64,000 nt of DNA from Gigaspora margarita (GCA_009809945.1 WTPW01000863.1:65038-129037); one strand, 5' to 3'. Shown: positions 22,980 through 39,269, counted from the first letter of the stretch. Numbers and translations are program-made. The notes: a model not told the origin generated them from the letters alone.

Positions 22980-24905
22980 ATTGGCTTCTCCTATATACTT
23001 GTAGTATCTAATTTAAGCAAACTGCTCTAAGATTCTATATTAGCTACTATATCTGCAACCCAATTATAGAAATTGTCTATTTACAATTCTCTAATTTTTG
23101 CTCTTTGACCAATTTTAACTACTTTTACTAGGATATTAGCTATATATATACAGTTAGTTTTAACTTTTTGAATTTTTCTTTAGGGCCGTGTCATTAATCG
23201 CCTGATTATTTTTTATCAGAGGTCTACTCCCCCTCCCTCTTCTTTAATATATATATAGTTAGGTTCTTATATATAATTTCAACTTTTTTTACCTCCTCTC
23301 CTCTCTAAAAAATCACCTGATTTTTGTCACTCCCCTTATAGCTCTTAAACCTTTTTTAATGTACTTGAAAGTACAATTTATTTATTCTCAATAGAAAACT
23401 TGGTATAACAGTATTTGTACTATATAGGTATGTATTTATACTTAAGTAACTTGCACTATAGTATTAACTATAGATGCCACTAAAATTGATTTTTGAAAAA
23501 TGCCTATTTCGGGTTTTGTAAAATAAATTAAAGATTTTATAAGAAAGAGCAAAAAAAAATTATATATTTATGTTCTTTATAATTTTGTTTATTCAAAAAA
23601 AGAATCAAAAAATTTTGGGTTTTAAGTAAAATAGATCAAAAACAATTTCAGGAAAATTTTTTAATTTTGGGTCCCGAAACCCAAAATAATTTCGTCACTA
23701 TGTATAGTATTAACTAATATTGCAATTAAATTACTCTTGAACTATTACTATTATCTACTTTTGCTCTTGTAAGATGCATTTTAACTCTAGCATCTACTTC
23801 TATTTTTTTTCTAGTTTTTATTCTTGAAATAGCAGATATTTGTATATTATTTTAAATATGTAAGCATTATTTTAAATATGTATATAGGCATTATTTTGAA
23901 TATATGGATAATTTTTTGAAACTAATACAATATAAAATAAAAAAAATAAATCTGTCAAATATCTTCAAACTTATTTAGTACTAATATTTAGATTTCTAAT
24001 TCTGAATTAAATTCTATTAATTTTTATATATAACCTTATTTATATAATAATAAATTCTTTTATAATCATAAATTTTTTTTGAAATTCTATAACTAATTAT
24101 CAAAAAAAGCATGTTTTTATATCTTTGGATAACTCCTATTCATTTTCTAATTTTAAGATTTCAAAATAAAACTATAAATTCTTAATACTATATTGTTAAT
24201 CATTAATTTTAGAGAAAAAATATAAAACTAAAGAACATTTTGCTAATTACTAATATAAGATCAATTAAACTATATAGATAATATAATATAAATATGTATG
24301 ATAGAATATGCATTATTTTGATGCATGTATAGACATTATTTGACTTATAATATTTTTAAGAAACACAACCTTTAAAATAATGCCTATGCTCATTGTTTTG
24401 AGAATTTCAGTATTGATATATTTCAAACTTCCAAACTAGATAGCTTGAATAGATCAATTCATTTAGTATTAGATGCTATTATAGTTTTTTCTATTGGTGC
24501 CTACTTTTATAATATAGATTCTTTTCTTCTAGTAACTTAGTTAGTAAACCTTTTGCTTTTAAAAATCTTGGTTGTTTAGTTTTTTAGCTTTAGTTTCTTA
24601 TGTTCTGGGTTTGGCAGTACTATCAAAAATCTTTACTATCTTTTTATTTAGAACTTGCTAAATGGGTTTTTATTTTTTTGGTTTCTTAGATTTGTCTATA
24701 TGATAGTACACAACTATGCTTAGAAGCTTTTATTCTAGATAGTAGAACCAAAGTTACAGGTAGTATATCCACTTAATCAATAGAAATAGCTTAAGAATAC
24801 TGATCTATTTTTTCAAAGTATTGCTAATAGAATTTGAATTATAAACCTGTTACTTGGAATAACAAGTTACCAATTTTTTAAATCACTGCACCTTTTGTAA
24901 ATATT
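22980..24905 (-). mobile_element. Old tRNA-SINE copy with insertions
   Basis: Collinear with the SINE body at 28866-29773 but very AT-drifted: TATCTAATTTAAGCAAACTG, GCAACCCAATTATAGAAATT, TTCCAAACTAGATAGC and AATTTGAATTATAAACCTG (former B-box zone, near 24835). It is interrupted by foreign DNA near 23170-23335, at 23471-23702 and near 23830-24440. C-to-T drift relative to the other copies is conspicuous. Confidence 0.6.
23471..23702. mobile_element. Small repeat inserted in the old SINE
   Basis: A 232-bp segment (TAGATGCCACTAAAATTG to CCCAAAATAATTTCGTCACT) with short imperfect inverted ends, flanked by TATAGTATTAACTA on both sides (23457-23470 and 23703-23716). A relative without visible duplication lies at about 44158-44381. 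Confidence 0.6.
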
Positions 24906-25329
24906 AAAATACTAGAAAATCAGAATCTGATATAGGTCCGAAGCGAAAACAAGCAATATCAGATATGAATACATAATTTTTAATTAATAGCCGTTTAACA
25001 AATACTAATATGCAAAATAGTGCACATGTGTAACACCAAATACAGTCTATTGAACAATTGGTTACACTAACTGCAGATTATCACGGGAACCAGTGATCCT
25101 CAAATTTTATTGGCCGGATCTGACTAACATTGCATAGATGTGCATTCAAGTTTACTCATACAGGTGTGTTCTTGCTACGCTTCGGACAATAACAATTAAA
25201 TTTATTAACTTAAAAATTATTAATAATTAATTTAAATAATATGTTATTTATATATTTAAACAAGTACTATAAAATCTAAATATATGTACATTTTTATAGT
25301 ATATATCCTTTATTAGTTTTTAAAGTTCT
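24906..25329. other. AT-rich spacer, nothing recognised
   Basis: No gene or repeat structure supported. Confidence 0.4.
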
Positions 25330-25890
25330 ACAATGTTTTTTTATTTAAAATACTTGATTTAGAAGTTATTCAAGATATTAGGCTATTAGTCATCTATATA
25401 AGGATTTCTGGCATTTGTTACATTGATGAGAGTACAACTAGCTATATGTATACTTTTGGTAGGACCCCAGACATCTCTCATATAGGTCATAACTGGATTT
25501 TGGCCAATTTTAATCTAATTTGCTAAAAATAACAAAATCTATTTACTTTAATAACTTCTAATCCAGTAATCAGAATTGAATAAACTTTTTTTTGTTAGAT
25601 GCGCCTCACTGAGAGCTTTATTTTAAAAAAAAATTCATTCAAATCGGACTACTGGTTACCAAGACAATTGCCAAAAACTGTTTTTTGCTTCTTAAATTTT
25701 AGGTGTTTTTGCTAAAAAATTTCAAGTATAACCTCTACGTTAGATGTCCAGGGTCCTCTTTTGGTATTTAATTTAAGTAGTTTGCCCTAAGGTTCCACAC
25801 TAGATACTATACCTGTAACCCAACTATAGGAATAGCCTATTTAAATTATCTAATCCCTGCTCCTTATGCCAACCCATTCTGTATTACTAG
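25330..25890 (-). mobile_element. Partial tRNA-SINE split by a hAT MITE
   Basis: GAGAGTACAACTAGCTATATG up to CTTTTGGT (25460) and then TATTTAATTTAAGTAGT (from 25766) to about 25890 rejoin to match the tail-side body of the SINE at 28866-29773. The head half is missing. Confidence 0.7.
25461..25757. mobile_element. hAT-type MITE, 297 bp, exact 8-bp target
   Basis: Ends AGGACCCCAGACATCTC and GATGTCCAGGGTCCT. CTTTTGGT flanks it exactly on both sides (25453-25460 and 25758-25765), and removing the element and one copy restores the interrupted SINE. An 8-bp duplication with AGGACC ends points to the hAT superfamily. This is the reference copy for the family also seen at 1-234 and 14873-15172. Confidence 0.93.
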
Positions 25891-25913
25891 AACACAAGAT
25901 TCCAGATAATTTC

Positions 25914-26025
25914 TTCTTTAAAGTTCTATAATTTGATTTAATTTGATTTGATTTAATTAAATATTTAAAAACAAATTAAATTCAAATTCAAATTTGCAAA
26001 TTAAATCAACTTTAAATTAAGGGTA
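25914..26025. repeat. CAAATATTTGATTTG-family fragment
   Basis: AGTTCTATAATTTGATTTAA followed by TTGATTT/AAATTCAAAT iterations. Related to the complete element at 40163-40474 but drifted and lacking a clear right end. Confidence 0.5.
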
Positions 26026-26547
26026 GATGGTATATCAATTATTTTTTATACAGTGTGGATCCACTTTTTATTTTATTATTAAAAATGCGCCAAATTTGTT
26101 AAGAACATTATAAAACATCAACTTTTTACTAATATGCACCAAATTTAGGATAATATAACACAAAAATAATCAATTTTTATTGGCTTATGCATGTATATCA
26201 GCACTAAATTTTTGGTTTATATATAAAATGACAAAGTTTAAACTGTTATAACACTATTAAAAATAAAAATAAAAGAAAATTTTTTTTTAAAAATATAGTT
26301 TGGGTACAAACTATAAATTTGAAAGAGAGATTTTTGATTTATTAATTTTTTGTCAAGTTATACTATTTTTAAAACAACCAATAAAGTTGGATATCTTAAG
26401 CTGTCCTGCACTGTATGATTTAGTATTATAATATAGTTTTTACAAAAATAAAAATATGATATTAATAAAACTTTTTTTAAATTTTTGTAGTAAACTAGTA
26501 TGTAACCTGTTGCATTGCTGCAAAAATTTATTTTTATAAAATTACTA

Positions 26548-26862
26548 CCGTATATTCCTGAAAATAAGCTACTCTGAAAATAAGCAACCCCCCTGATTTT
26601 TTTCAAAAATTTCAAAAAACGTGTTTGCAGTTGCTACATATAAAAGTCTAAATTTTACTAAGTAAATCTCAAAAGTGCCATTAAGTAAACTTGTTCAGGA
26701 CACAAAAATACACTTACAATAAAAATTTCACGTCGTTGGATAACTATTTATTAGTACGTTTTTCAATTTTTCAAAAAATTTAACAATTCGAAAATAAGCA
26801 ACTCCCACTTTTTCATGTAATTTTTGGCCCAAAAAAGGTTGCTTATTTTTGGAAAAATACAG
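26548..26862. mobile_element. TA-target MITE, AAAATAAGC family
   Basis: Left end TA|CCGTATATTCCTGAAAATAAG, right end CTTATTTTTGGAAAAATACAG|TA. The core (TACATATAAAAGTCTAAATT, AAGTAAACTTGTTCAGG, TTTTTCAATTTTTCAAAA) is shared with copies at 28625, 43169 and 46667. The TA target and short inverted ends suggest a Tc1/mariner-mobilised (Stowaway-like) element; the superfamily is inferred. Confidence 0.8.
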
Positions 26863-26894
26863 TATACACTATAAAGTATTTTAATATTTAAATA

Positions 26895-27215
26895 GCTTGG
26901 TTTATTTGAACCTAAAATAGGCTCAAATAAACCTAGCTAGGGTTTATTTAAACTCTAAATAAGCTCAAATAAACTCAGCTTGGTTCATTTAGTTTGAAGC
27001 AGACTAAAATAAACTTGACTTGGCTCATTTGAATTGAAGTAAACTCAAATAAACCCAACTGGGTTTATTTGAAACCGAAGTAGGTTCAAGTAAACATGGC
27101 TTGGTTTATTTGAACTCAAAATAGACTAAACCTATCTTGGTTTATTTGAACCTGAAGTAGGCTCAAATGAACTCAAAGATGGGCTTAAATAAACCCAATT
27201 GGGTTTATTTAGTTT
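26895..27215. repeat. 40-bp tandem repeat of palindromic units
   Basis: TTGGTTTATTTGAACC and GGCTCAAATAAACC alternate with starts near 26899, 26940, 26981, 27021, 27061, 27102 and 27137. Each unit is a small inverted repeat, so the array can fold into a row of hairpins. Confidence 0.85.
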
Positions 27216-27420
27216 TTAAATTATGTGGCAGTATAATTTTCATTATTTAGAGTATTTAAATTATTTATATAGAGTAAACTAAACAGACATGTAAGTTTTA
27301 ATATATTCGAAGAAGTGACTGTATAATTTTCATTATTCAGACTGATCCAGAAGGGTATTTAAATTATTTATATAGGGTAAACTAAACGTGACATGTAAGA
27401 TTTTAATATATTAGATAGAT
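27216..27420. repeat. Direct duplication, about 100 bp unit
   Basis: TATAATTTTCATTATT...TTAAATTATTTATATAG...GTAAACTAAAC...GACATGTAAG occurs twice in a row (about 27229 and 27330). Confidence 0.8.
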
Positions 27421-27779
27421 TAGATTATGCTTTTTATATAATAAAAATTTTAATAAATAAAATATTAAAAAAAATATGCTTGTATTTATTGTAAAGTTTC
27501 TGGAATGACTTTAAAGTTTAGAATTATACAAAATTATTAATTAAATATTATATAATTATCATATAACAAAATAATATCTAAAATTAAATATATGTATCTT
27601 GATAAATATCTAACCAATTTTAATGATTTTACTATTATTAGAATTAAAAAAACCTATTCTACAACTTTTAATTAATTTTTAAAACCAGTTTACTTAATAA
27701 AATATTTTTTTATTATTCAAAGGAAAAATAGTAATGCAAAAATTATATAAAAATAATCAATATATCTCCTACCATTTAA

Positions 27780-27900
27780 GCAATATTTGATTTGATCAAA
27801 TATTTAATTTAATTTAAGAATTTATATTAATAAGAATTCAAATTTAAATAAAATCAAAGTAAAGTTAAATCCAGAATTTTAAATTTAAATGATAGATTGC
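27780..27900. repeat. CAAATATTTGATTTG-family fragment
   Basis: TTTGATTTGATCAAATATTTAA and drifted AATTCAAATTTAAAT units, like the interior of the element at 40163-40474. Ends not definable. Confidence 0.45.
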
Positions 27901-28170
27901 AAATAAAGAATATAAAATGATCAATATTTAATAATAAACAAACTGGAATTTAAAGTACTTTTTATATTATATCAGAATAGAGTATGCTTATATATAAAAA
28001 TTTTTTTATTATGTAATTCTTTTTTTGGCTTCTAATAAAAATTATAGAAATAGTTTTTCTAATTTTAATAGTAATAAAATTATTAAAATCAATTATATAT
28101 ATTATGAAATATAGGTAATTTTACTATAGGCATTTTTATAAGATTGGAAATATATAATATTTTACTTTTA

Positions 28171-28483
28171 TAGAGAACGTTTAAAGCGTTGTGCATCATT
28201 TGTTTTTGACTATTTAGTTAAAGTTAGGGTAAGGGTTAGTTCGGGGTTAGGGTTAGGGCATATTTTATAGGTAAAATCACCTTTCTGACATTTTTTATTA
28301 GTGCATCAATATAGGTTTAGGCATTAGTTTTCTTGTACTCTTCGTTTTCTCACTTTTTTTCTTCTTTTTTTCTTTGTCGGGCTGATCCGTGTTGATCAAA
28401 ACAAACAATTTGATTGGCCTTATATCACGTGATTGCACAACGCTTTAAATGACCCCCTTTTATAGTGCATAACATGGCTATAT
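28171..28483. mobile_element. MITE with telomere-like interior
   Basis: Inverted ends GTTTAAAGCGTTGTGCA and TGCACAACGCTTTAAA. The interior read in reverse (GGCCAATCAAATTG, GATGCACTAATAAAAAATGT, then CCCTAACCCTAACCCC) is collinear with the elements at 37492-38060. The GGGGTTAGGGTTAGGG stretch at 28237-28257 is therefore element sequence and does not mark a telomere. Confidence 0.75.
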
Positions 28484-28624
28484 TTGTCTTATTTTTAAAA
28501 TTAAAAATTTAAAGTTTTAATTTATTTTAAAAGGGTGATTTTTAATGTTTTTAATGTTGCTTAAATTTAATTGGCTAAATTTTCTAAATTTTGATTGGTT
28601 AAAAATTTTTTTAAAAATTTATTA

Positions 28625-29867
28625 CTATATATGTCTAAAAATAAGCTATTATCTAAAATAAGCTACTCCTTGATTTTTTCAAAAATCTTAAAAAATCTAT
28701 TAGCAGTTGCTACATAAAAAAGTCTAAATTTTACTAAGCAAACCTCGAAAGTGCCATTAAGTAAACTTGTTCAGAACATCAAAATACACTTATAGTAAAA
28801 ATTAGTATCATTTGGACAACTTTTTATTAGTACGTTTTTTAATTTTTTCAAAAAACTCAATATTTTTTTTTTTTAATTTCAAAGTGCCTGCTTGGGGCCT
28901 AGGATTTATTCAGTTTACATATCAGAAAATTATACTTGGATAAGAGTACAACTAGCCACACGTACACTTTTGGTGTCTAATTTAAGTGGTCCACCCAAAG
29001 GTTCACACTAGATGCCATACCTGCAACCCAACTACGGGAATTGCCTATTTAAACCCTCTGATCTTCAGCTTCTTTGACCAATCTCAACTGTTTTACCAGT
29101 ATCTGTGGTATATATACAGTCAGTTCGGACCCCAGATCATTTACTGCCATAGCCCTTAGGACTAGTTTATCCTCGCAAGAAACTTGGTAGAGCAGTCCCT
29201 GTCTCACACAGGTATTACCTACACTTCGGTAACTTATGCTACAGCTTTATCTATATACTTGCAGTCAGGGCTAATCATTAAACCGCTACCGTTATCTACT
29301 TCATACCCTTGTAAGGTTCGCTCCAACCCCAGTACCCACCTCTACTATCCTATCGGTCCTTACACCAGCTTCTCAAACTTCCAAACTAGTTGGCCCAGAA
29401 GGGTCAATTAACCCAGCATTAGGTGCTACTATAGTTCTTTTTTCTCTTGGTAACTACTTATATAGCATAGATCCTTTTCTTTTGGTGCAACTCCGGTGGC
29501 CAGATTGGTGAACCCCGTCCCTGAGGGTCTTTATTCGTCTGATATTCTGGCTCCGGTTTCTGATTCTCCAGTTTTGGTAGCATTGTCAAAGATCTTTGCT
29601 ACCTCCTTACTCGGGACTTGCCAAACGGGTTTCCATTTCTCCAGTCCCTTGGATTTGTCTGTGTAATGATATACAACTATGCCCGAAAGCTCCCATTCTA
29701 GATGGTGACCAAGGATTACAGATAATATACCCAACCGATCGGTGAGACAATAGTTACCATACCACAGGTTAATTTTCAAAAAAACTCAATATTTCGAAAA
29801 TAAGCTACTCAACGTTTTTCATGTAATTTTTGGCCAAAAAAGGTAGCTTATTTTCAAACACATACAG
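28625..29867. mobile_element. TA-target MITE split by a SINE
   Basis: TA|CTATATATGTCTAAAAATAAG at the left and CTTATTTTCAAACACATACAG|TA at the right, with the family core between. The element stops at CTCAATATTT near 28865 and resumes at the same sequence at 29774. The rejoined length is about 320 bases, matching the 26548 copy. Confidence 0.85.
28866..29773 (-). mobile_element. tRNA-SINE copy, 5'-truncated
   Basis: The T-run at 28864-28876 is the A-tail of a minus-strand insertion. The body is the best-preserved copy in the window (about 900 bp), but the tRNA-like head is missing at the right end. A duplication of about 19 bp (TTCAAAAAACTCAATATTT, one A longer on the right) flanks it. Truncation at the 5' side with an intact tail is typical of target-primed reverse transcription. 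Overlapping open frames (29184-29411 and 29531-29779) are not conserved in the other copies. Confidence 0.85.
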
Positions 29868-29874
29868 TATATAA

Positions 29875-30960
29875 ATTCAAAACAATTTAATTGGTTAATA
29901 GTTTTAATGTGTCTCATTTTTGACTTTTTTTATATATTATCATATAAAAATACTATATACTGTATTTAAAATTATATATTTTAAACAGTAACATAATTTG
30001 TTAAAAAACAAAGTTGCTAAGTTGTAGTAAATTATTTAGCTACAAAATAATAGCTTCTTTTTTTTTTAATATCCTGTTTAAATTAAAAGCTATTGACCTT
30101 TAAAGTTTGTGTAGTCTTTAAGTATTATGCATTGTATATTAGACAAAAAAGTATACTCTAAACTAACGAATTAATTTATTGTTTTGATTTATGTTACACC
30201 AGATCTTATAGGGAAAAATCAAATTCAAATAAACAAATATTTGATTTGATTTGAATTCGAGGAATTTTGCTAGTTTTAAAAGCTAAATAGTGATTTATAC
30301 TTGTGTATAACAGTATAATATAAATTATATATATTATATCAGATGTATCCTTTATTCTGAATACAAATTTGAATTATAGAAATATTTAGAGTGCTTGTAT
30401 TTGGATTTTATAGCAATACTATATATATATAACTATTGTTATTTCTTATAAATCTATTTGGTAAAATAAAGCAAAGCACCTCTAATTAATAATAAAAAAT
30501 CAATGGTTTATATGAGTGCTTTGATTCTAATTTCTGGAGGCCGTTCAGATTAAAATTAGATCCTCTTTGATGTATCTGGATGACAATCCAATTTTGAGTA
30601 AACCCAGATTCAATTATTCAATCCGAATTCTATTTATATTTTATATGATTCACTAGCTTACATGTAGTTATAAGGTTTATTTTATATGTAAGTAATGCCA
30701 AACAAGAACTTGTAATGTCTTTGTTTGTTCAATAAAGCTTTATCTAATAAAATCTATTTCTGATCGCATTATTGAAAATTAAAATCCTGTAAGGTTAAAT
30801 CATTAAGTGCATAAGAACTTTACTTACAGGTGTTTGTTTTGATATTGTATACTTTTTGGATTTAACATTTGAACTGATCTCTTTATTAATACACTATATA
30901 TTTATTAAAAAAATTCTAATATGTTACTTTTTTTAATAACGTTTATATTATTAATTTAAC
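29875..30960. other. AT-rich DNA with a repeat fragment
   Basis: No gene. A short CAAATATTTGATTTGATTTG fragment lies at 30225-30262. The rest shows nothing I can name. Confidence 0.4.
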
Positions 30961-30965
30961 GGATA

Positions 30966-31190
30966 AGGCCGTTTGCAGTTAAAGTTTCGTTTAACGTTAT
31001 TTTTTTGAAATTTGTACAGGGGGGGGGGGGGGATTAAACAAACATTAAAATTAAACGAGGTTCAAATGGACCTAAATCAGGTTCAAATGAACCTAATTCA
31101 TCATATAAACCTAAATTAGTTTTATTGAGCAAAATTAATTTAAAGTTTTATATAATCTAATTAGCGTTCAAATATAAAAATTTATTTAAA
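30966..31190. mobile_element. GGCCG-ended MITE, truncated
   Basis: AAGGCCGTTTGCAGTTAAAG...TTTCGTTTAACGTTA repeats the left end of the intact neighbour at 31204. It is followed by a run of 14 G (31019-31032) and AGGTTCAAATGGACCT-type palindromic units. No right end found. Confidence 0.6.
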
Positions 31191-31203
31191 TTTTTTTAAT
31201 ACA

Positions 31204-31412
31204 TAGGCCGCTTGCAGTTAAAATTTCGTTTAACGTTATTTTTTTTTCGTATTCATGGGAAAAATTAAACATAAAAAATATAAACATATAGTATACCGAA
31301 AAATCCCGATAATAACCGAAAAATTCCGATCACCTTGTTTAATTTTAGGGGGAGCTCAGGGGTGGAGAGGGGGGGGGTAACGTTAAACGAAAGTTTTACT
31401 TCAAGCGGCCTA
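31204..31412. mobile_element. GGCCG-ended MITE, about 209 bp
   Basis: TAGGCCGCTTGCAGTTAAAA at the left and the inverted CAAGCGGCCTA at the right, with GTTTAACGTTA/TAACGTTAAAC adjoining both ends. It contains CCGAAAAATCCCGATAATAA iterations and G-runs. No exact target duplication is seen. Confidence 0.75.
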
Positions 31413-32284
31413 AGCATAATATCTTTTATTAATATACTGTAGCTAACTTTTTATATAAAATTACATTTATCAAAATCTATATTCAAATTGACCAATCACA
31501 TGAAAGATATATAGGATTGGAATCGGAGTCGATAAATATAAACATAAAGACCTTAAATTTTATAAAAAATCAGTCGACCTGGATGTTGCTCAAGGAGGAT
31601 CTATCTATTAAAAATTAACAGATATGGATATTCGTATTTAATGAATTATTGGATTCATTTGAATTGGTCGGATAATGGATCAAAGTACTAATTTATATCT
31701 AATATATTTATTTAACCCTATAGCAATAAATAAATATCATCAGAAGTTAATATTATATAAGCGAGTTGTCTTAATTCTAAAAGTACAGTTGAAAAAGGTT
31801 TGTCTAATTGAAACTAATAAAATGACAGATTATTTTTAATTAATAAAATTATTAGTCACTTTAAAGTATAATCAAATAAAGACATTGCATTACTTTTTAA
31901 ATACTAAAATTTTAAAATTGAATTATACTAAAAAGCAGTTATCTATATCTGTCTTATAAAAAATTTTTTTTAATAAAATAAATATAATTTTTCAAAATAG
32001 CAACTTCCCCAAGCAATGAATTATTTGAGCTATTATTATAATTAAAATAAATACTTCATAAATTATCATACAGTATAATGTAGTATTCTGTTGTAAGTAT
32101 ATTTGATATTGGTTTAAAAATTTAGAGGATAGAAATGATGTATTTTATCTTCTAGAGATTTTTATAGATGAGTTTTGTTGCTATTAATATTACAACTTTT
32201 CTAATATATAGATTCTGTATCATAATATTATTTTAGTACAAAATATAATATTTATATATTAGTAATTTTTGGTACAATTGCAGT

Positions 32285-32760
32285 TAGTGATACAAATCGA
32301 AAATCGAATTAATCGATTAGTTGTAAAGTTGACAATTAATCGATTTTGAATTTTACAGACCCAACTTAGTCGATTAATCGATTAGTCAACTAATCGATTG
32401 GCCAAGTCAATTGGTCAATTAATCAACTAGTCGATTGGTCGATTAATAAACCGATCATACAAGAATTTCAATTGTTACCTTACGTGTATTTTACCAAGTT
32501 TCGTTTATTATTTATTCAACTAATTGATTAGTTGAATAAAATCGATTATTGCGGTTTGCAAAATTTTGCAGTTCATCAAAAAAAAAAAAAAAAATCGCAC
32601 GATTGTTAAAAACCAGTCCGATATAGCGATATGACATTATCATATCGGAGTTATTTTAAGAAATCAGAAATCACCAAACAATCGTGCTAGTTGGATAAAA
32701 TGATCTATACTAAATCGATTGAAAAATTTTTAGCAGTACTTAAACAGTGATACAAATAAA
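32285..32760. repeat. TAATCGATTA iteron cluster
   Basis: TAGTGATACAAAT at 32285 is followed by at least ten TAATCGATT/AATCGATTA-like motifs to 32550. Then comes a hairpin (TCGCACGATTGTT near 32595 and AACAATCGTGCTA near 32680) and a second, direct AGTGATACAAAT near 32744. The motif density matches a hAT subterminal region, but I found no inverted right end. Confidence 0.5.
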
Positions 32761-33403
32761 ATAGAAGGTAAAAATTCTGTTTATATTTGGAATTTCACAA
32801 TCAAATTAACTGGAAATAGAAAATATAAATAAAATGATGCTGAAGTTACACTTGAGCCCATGAAACTAAATCAAGTAGTAACTTCAGAATGATGACGCAA
32901 CATACTGTATATCGCTATAAATTCAATTAAATCTCTAGCCAAAAGATATCAATAAGAAAATAGACTAGTTCAAATGGATTAAGACTACTATCATCCTTAA
33001 ATATCAACCATTCGCATCTGCACATTATCATTATTTATGAAATAAATGAATTCATTATTTTTTTAAAGAAATCAGATTTATTAATTTGAGTACTCGAAAA
33101 TGGTACATTGCAGCTCATGTGATAAGACAATAACGATGTATCTGAAGGGAAGCATCATTAAATCGGCTATTTGCAGAAAGCGGGCAAATCATAGTTTCTA
33201 CCGCTTCCTGAGTGTTAGTATGTAACTTATACGTACGTACGTACAATATTTTTTCCAAATACGGTAATAGTATAGTGAAACATGATTTCGATAAATCGTC
33301 GGCGTACACAAACAATTCGAAAATCAATCCTTTTTTAAAGCTATCTGATTGTAAAATTTACATGTTTTCTCTTAATTGCATTCAATTAATTTAACGTTAA
33401 CAA

Positions 33404-36976
<3,573 letters not shown>

Positions 36977-37491
36977 TAGATTTGAAATAATAATTATTTG
37001 TTGTTTTTGTTTCTTATGAATTATTCGAGTTTTGTATAATAGAACATTTAGTCTATGAAAAAAAACAGTTTTTATAATATAATATGTATCGTTTGGAATA
37101 ATTTATAATACAATAAAGCTTGTCTAAAGGGTTGGTAACAGGTTTAGTAGTTAAAATATTTTCTAACAACAATTTTTTTTAAATATAAAAATAAAATATT
37201 TACTTAAATACAAAAAATTGGCTGAAATTAAGCTTAATTCGGACAGTAAGAAATTTCATTATGTTTTTTTAGATTTCTGATTATTTATTGTTTAACTTGT
37301 AAGCATTAACCAAAATTTACTCGTAATATCAATTTTAATTTGGTAAACTGAAAAAGTAAACACTGTTAATCTTTTGAAAGAACAAACTAGAATATCCACT
37401 TTATTGAATTTTGAAAAGATATAGTAAGTTTATAAGGATTATACAGGACCCCAAAGAACTCTGTTTTAACTTAGATCTGAGTTTCTTTTTT
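36977..37491. other. 3' flank of the mannosidase
   Basis: AT-rich, no gene. AATAAA-like motifs near 37110 could serve 3' end formation. Confidence 0.4.
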
Positions 37492-37770
37492 AGAGGATGT
37501 CTAAAGTGGAGGCAAATCATGTGATTAATCACCAATCAAATTATAGAATTTTGATGATCGCTGGCAAAGCAAAACAAGAAAAACTTGAAAAATACAAAAA
37601 ATTGCAGTCTAAACCTACCTCAATATGTTAATCAAAAATTTCAGGAAGGCAATTTTGCTTATATATATTTATCTAAAACCTAATTTAACCCCAATATAGG
37701 ACTACTCTAACCCTAAAAGTTAATTGAAAAATTTATTAAATGTGAGTTGCCTCTACTTTAGATGTTCTCT
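37492..37770. mobile_element. MITE family Z, copy 1
   Basis: Left AGAGGATGTCTAAAGTGGAG, right CTCTACTTTAGATGTTCTCT (inverted). The interior has CACCAATCAAATTA, GATGATCGCTGG, AAAAATTTCAGGAAGGCA and CTCTAACCCTAAAAGTT. It is followed directly by a second copy. Confidence 0.8.
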
Positions 37771-37776
37771 TTTTTT

Positions 37777-38054
37777 AGGGATCATCTAAAGCCATGTTCA
37801 TCACATGATATAGAGCCAATAGAATTGCTTTTTTGATTGACACAGATCATCAAAGAGACAAAAATAGTAAAAAAAAGTGAAAATTGCAAAAATACAAGAA
37901 ACAACAGTCAAACCCCATCTTGATGCATTAATAAAAAATGTCAAGAGAACAATTTTACTATAAACCATGTTCTAATCCTAATTCCAAACAACTCTTACTC
38001 TCACTTTAATTAAAAAATCAAAAACATGTGACTGGATATGATTTTAGACATCTT
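37777..38054. mobile_element. MITE family Z, copy 2, head to tail
   Basis: Left AGGGATCATCTAAAGC, right ATTTTAGACATCTTCT (inverted). The interior is collinear with copy 1 (GATGCATTAATAAAAAATGTCA, then TCTAATCCTAATTCC). Confidence 0.75.
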
Positions 38055-38821
38055 CTTTTTTAGAGGTCATCTAAACCAAAGCAAATCATATGATCAACCA
38101 CCAATAAATCATAGAAGATTTGTTGATTCCAGATCAGCCCAATGAAATCAAACCAAGAAAAAATTTGAAAATAGAAAAAATAGTAGTCTTAATGCATTAA
38201 TAAAAAATATCAGATTGCAAATTGGAAGGTTGCTGGTTCGAATCTTGTTGGTGGCAAATGCCATTTCTTATTAAGGAACTGAAATACCATGGGAAGACAG
38301 GGACCCAGATAGGGTACCTAGCATAGCAGTCATTGGCATGCTACTATGGCATGCCAAAGGCATGCCTATGGCATACCAAAATCTCAAATAGATATTAGGC
38401 ATACCACTTATAGAAAGTGCTTTATATCAAGAAAATATTAGGCTAAAATCATCTCTAATTCTAAAATTCTTGGTCCGGATTCAATAAAATTACAGGATCT
38501 TGTATATATATAAAAAATATAAGAAATTGTAAAAAATATATATAATTAACAAAAAGTTTACTATTACAATTAATTTTTGATCTTAAAGTAAGAATTTTGG
38601 TATATAATTTTAGTTATAAAATAGTTTTTAATATTAAATATACAAAATTTTTTTATTTATATTATATATATGTTAGGGGTCTTAGCTGGGTTGGGTTTGG
38701 CCTAACCCAACTTAGGTCTAACCCAACTCAGGTTGGGTTGGGTCAGATCAAACGTGAGTCGGGTCAGACCCAGGTCAGAGAAAACCCAAGTTGGGTCAGA
38801 TCCAGATCAGATTATATACAA

Positions 38822-39269
38822 TGATTGCAAATAGTAGCTATATACATAGTAAAGTTAAAATTTTACTATGTAAATCAATAAAACTTGCTAAGTAAACTTG
38901 TTTGGAAAAACAAAATGCACATATTTTAAAATTATCATCCAAATTGGAGAGGGTTTTATTATTTGATTTTTAATTTTTACGTTCATCAACCATATTTTTA
39001 AAAAAGATTTTAATTTTTTTGTTAAATGTAAAAATTAAAAGTCAAATAATAAAATGTTTTTAGGGTATGCACATTTTGATTTCCCAAACAAGTTTACTTA
39101 GGACCCCGAATAATCTATATGAGGTTATATTTAAGGATCATAGTAAAAATTTTTCTGTTAGCAGTTCTACTTTGGTATATATCAGCTATATTTCAAATAT
39201 TAGGTACCAACTTTGGTATCAGTTACCAATTTTCGAAATGTAAGCTTTCAAATTTGAACCACCACACTC

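Noticed and set aside
38231..38260. Functional tRNA gene (GGTTCGAATCT box B).
   Set aside because: No 5' half, no acceptor stem and an adjoining A-tailed retroposon; the other tRNA-like heads also cannot form full tRNAs.
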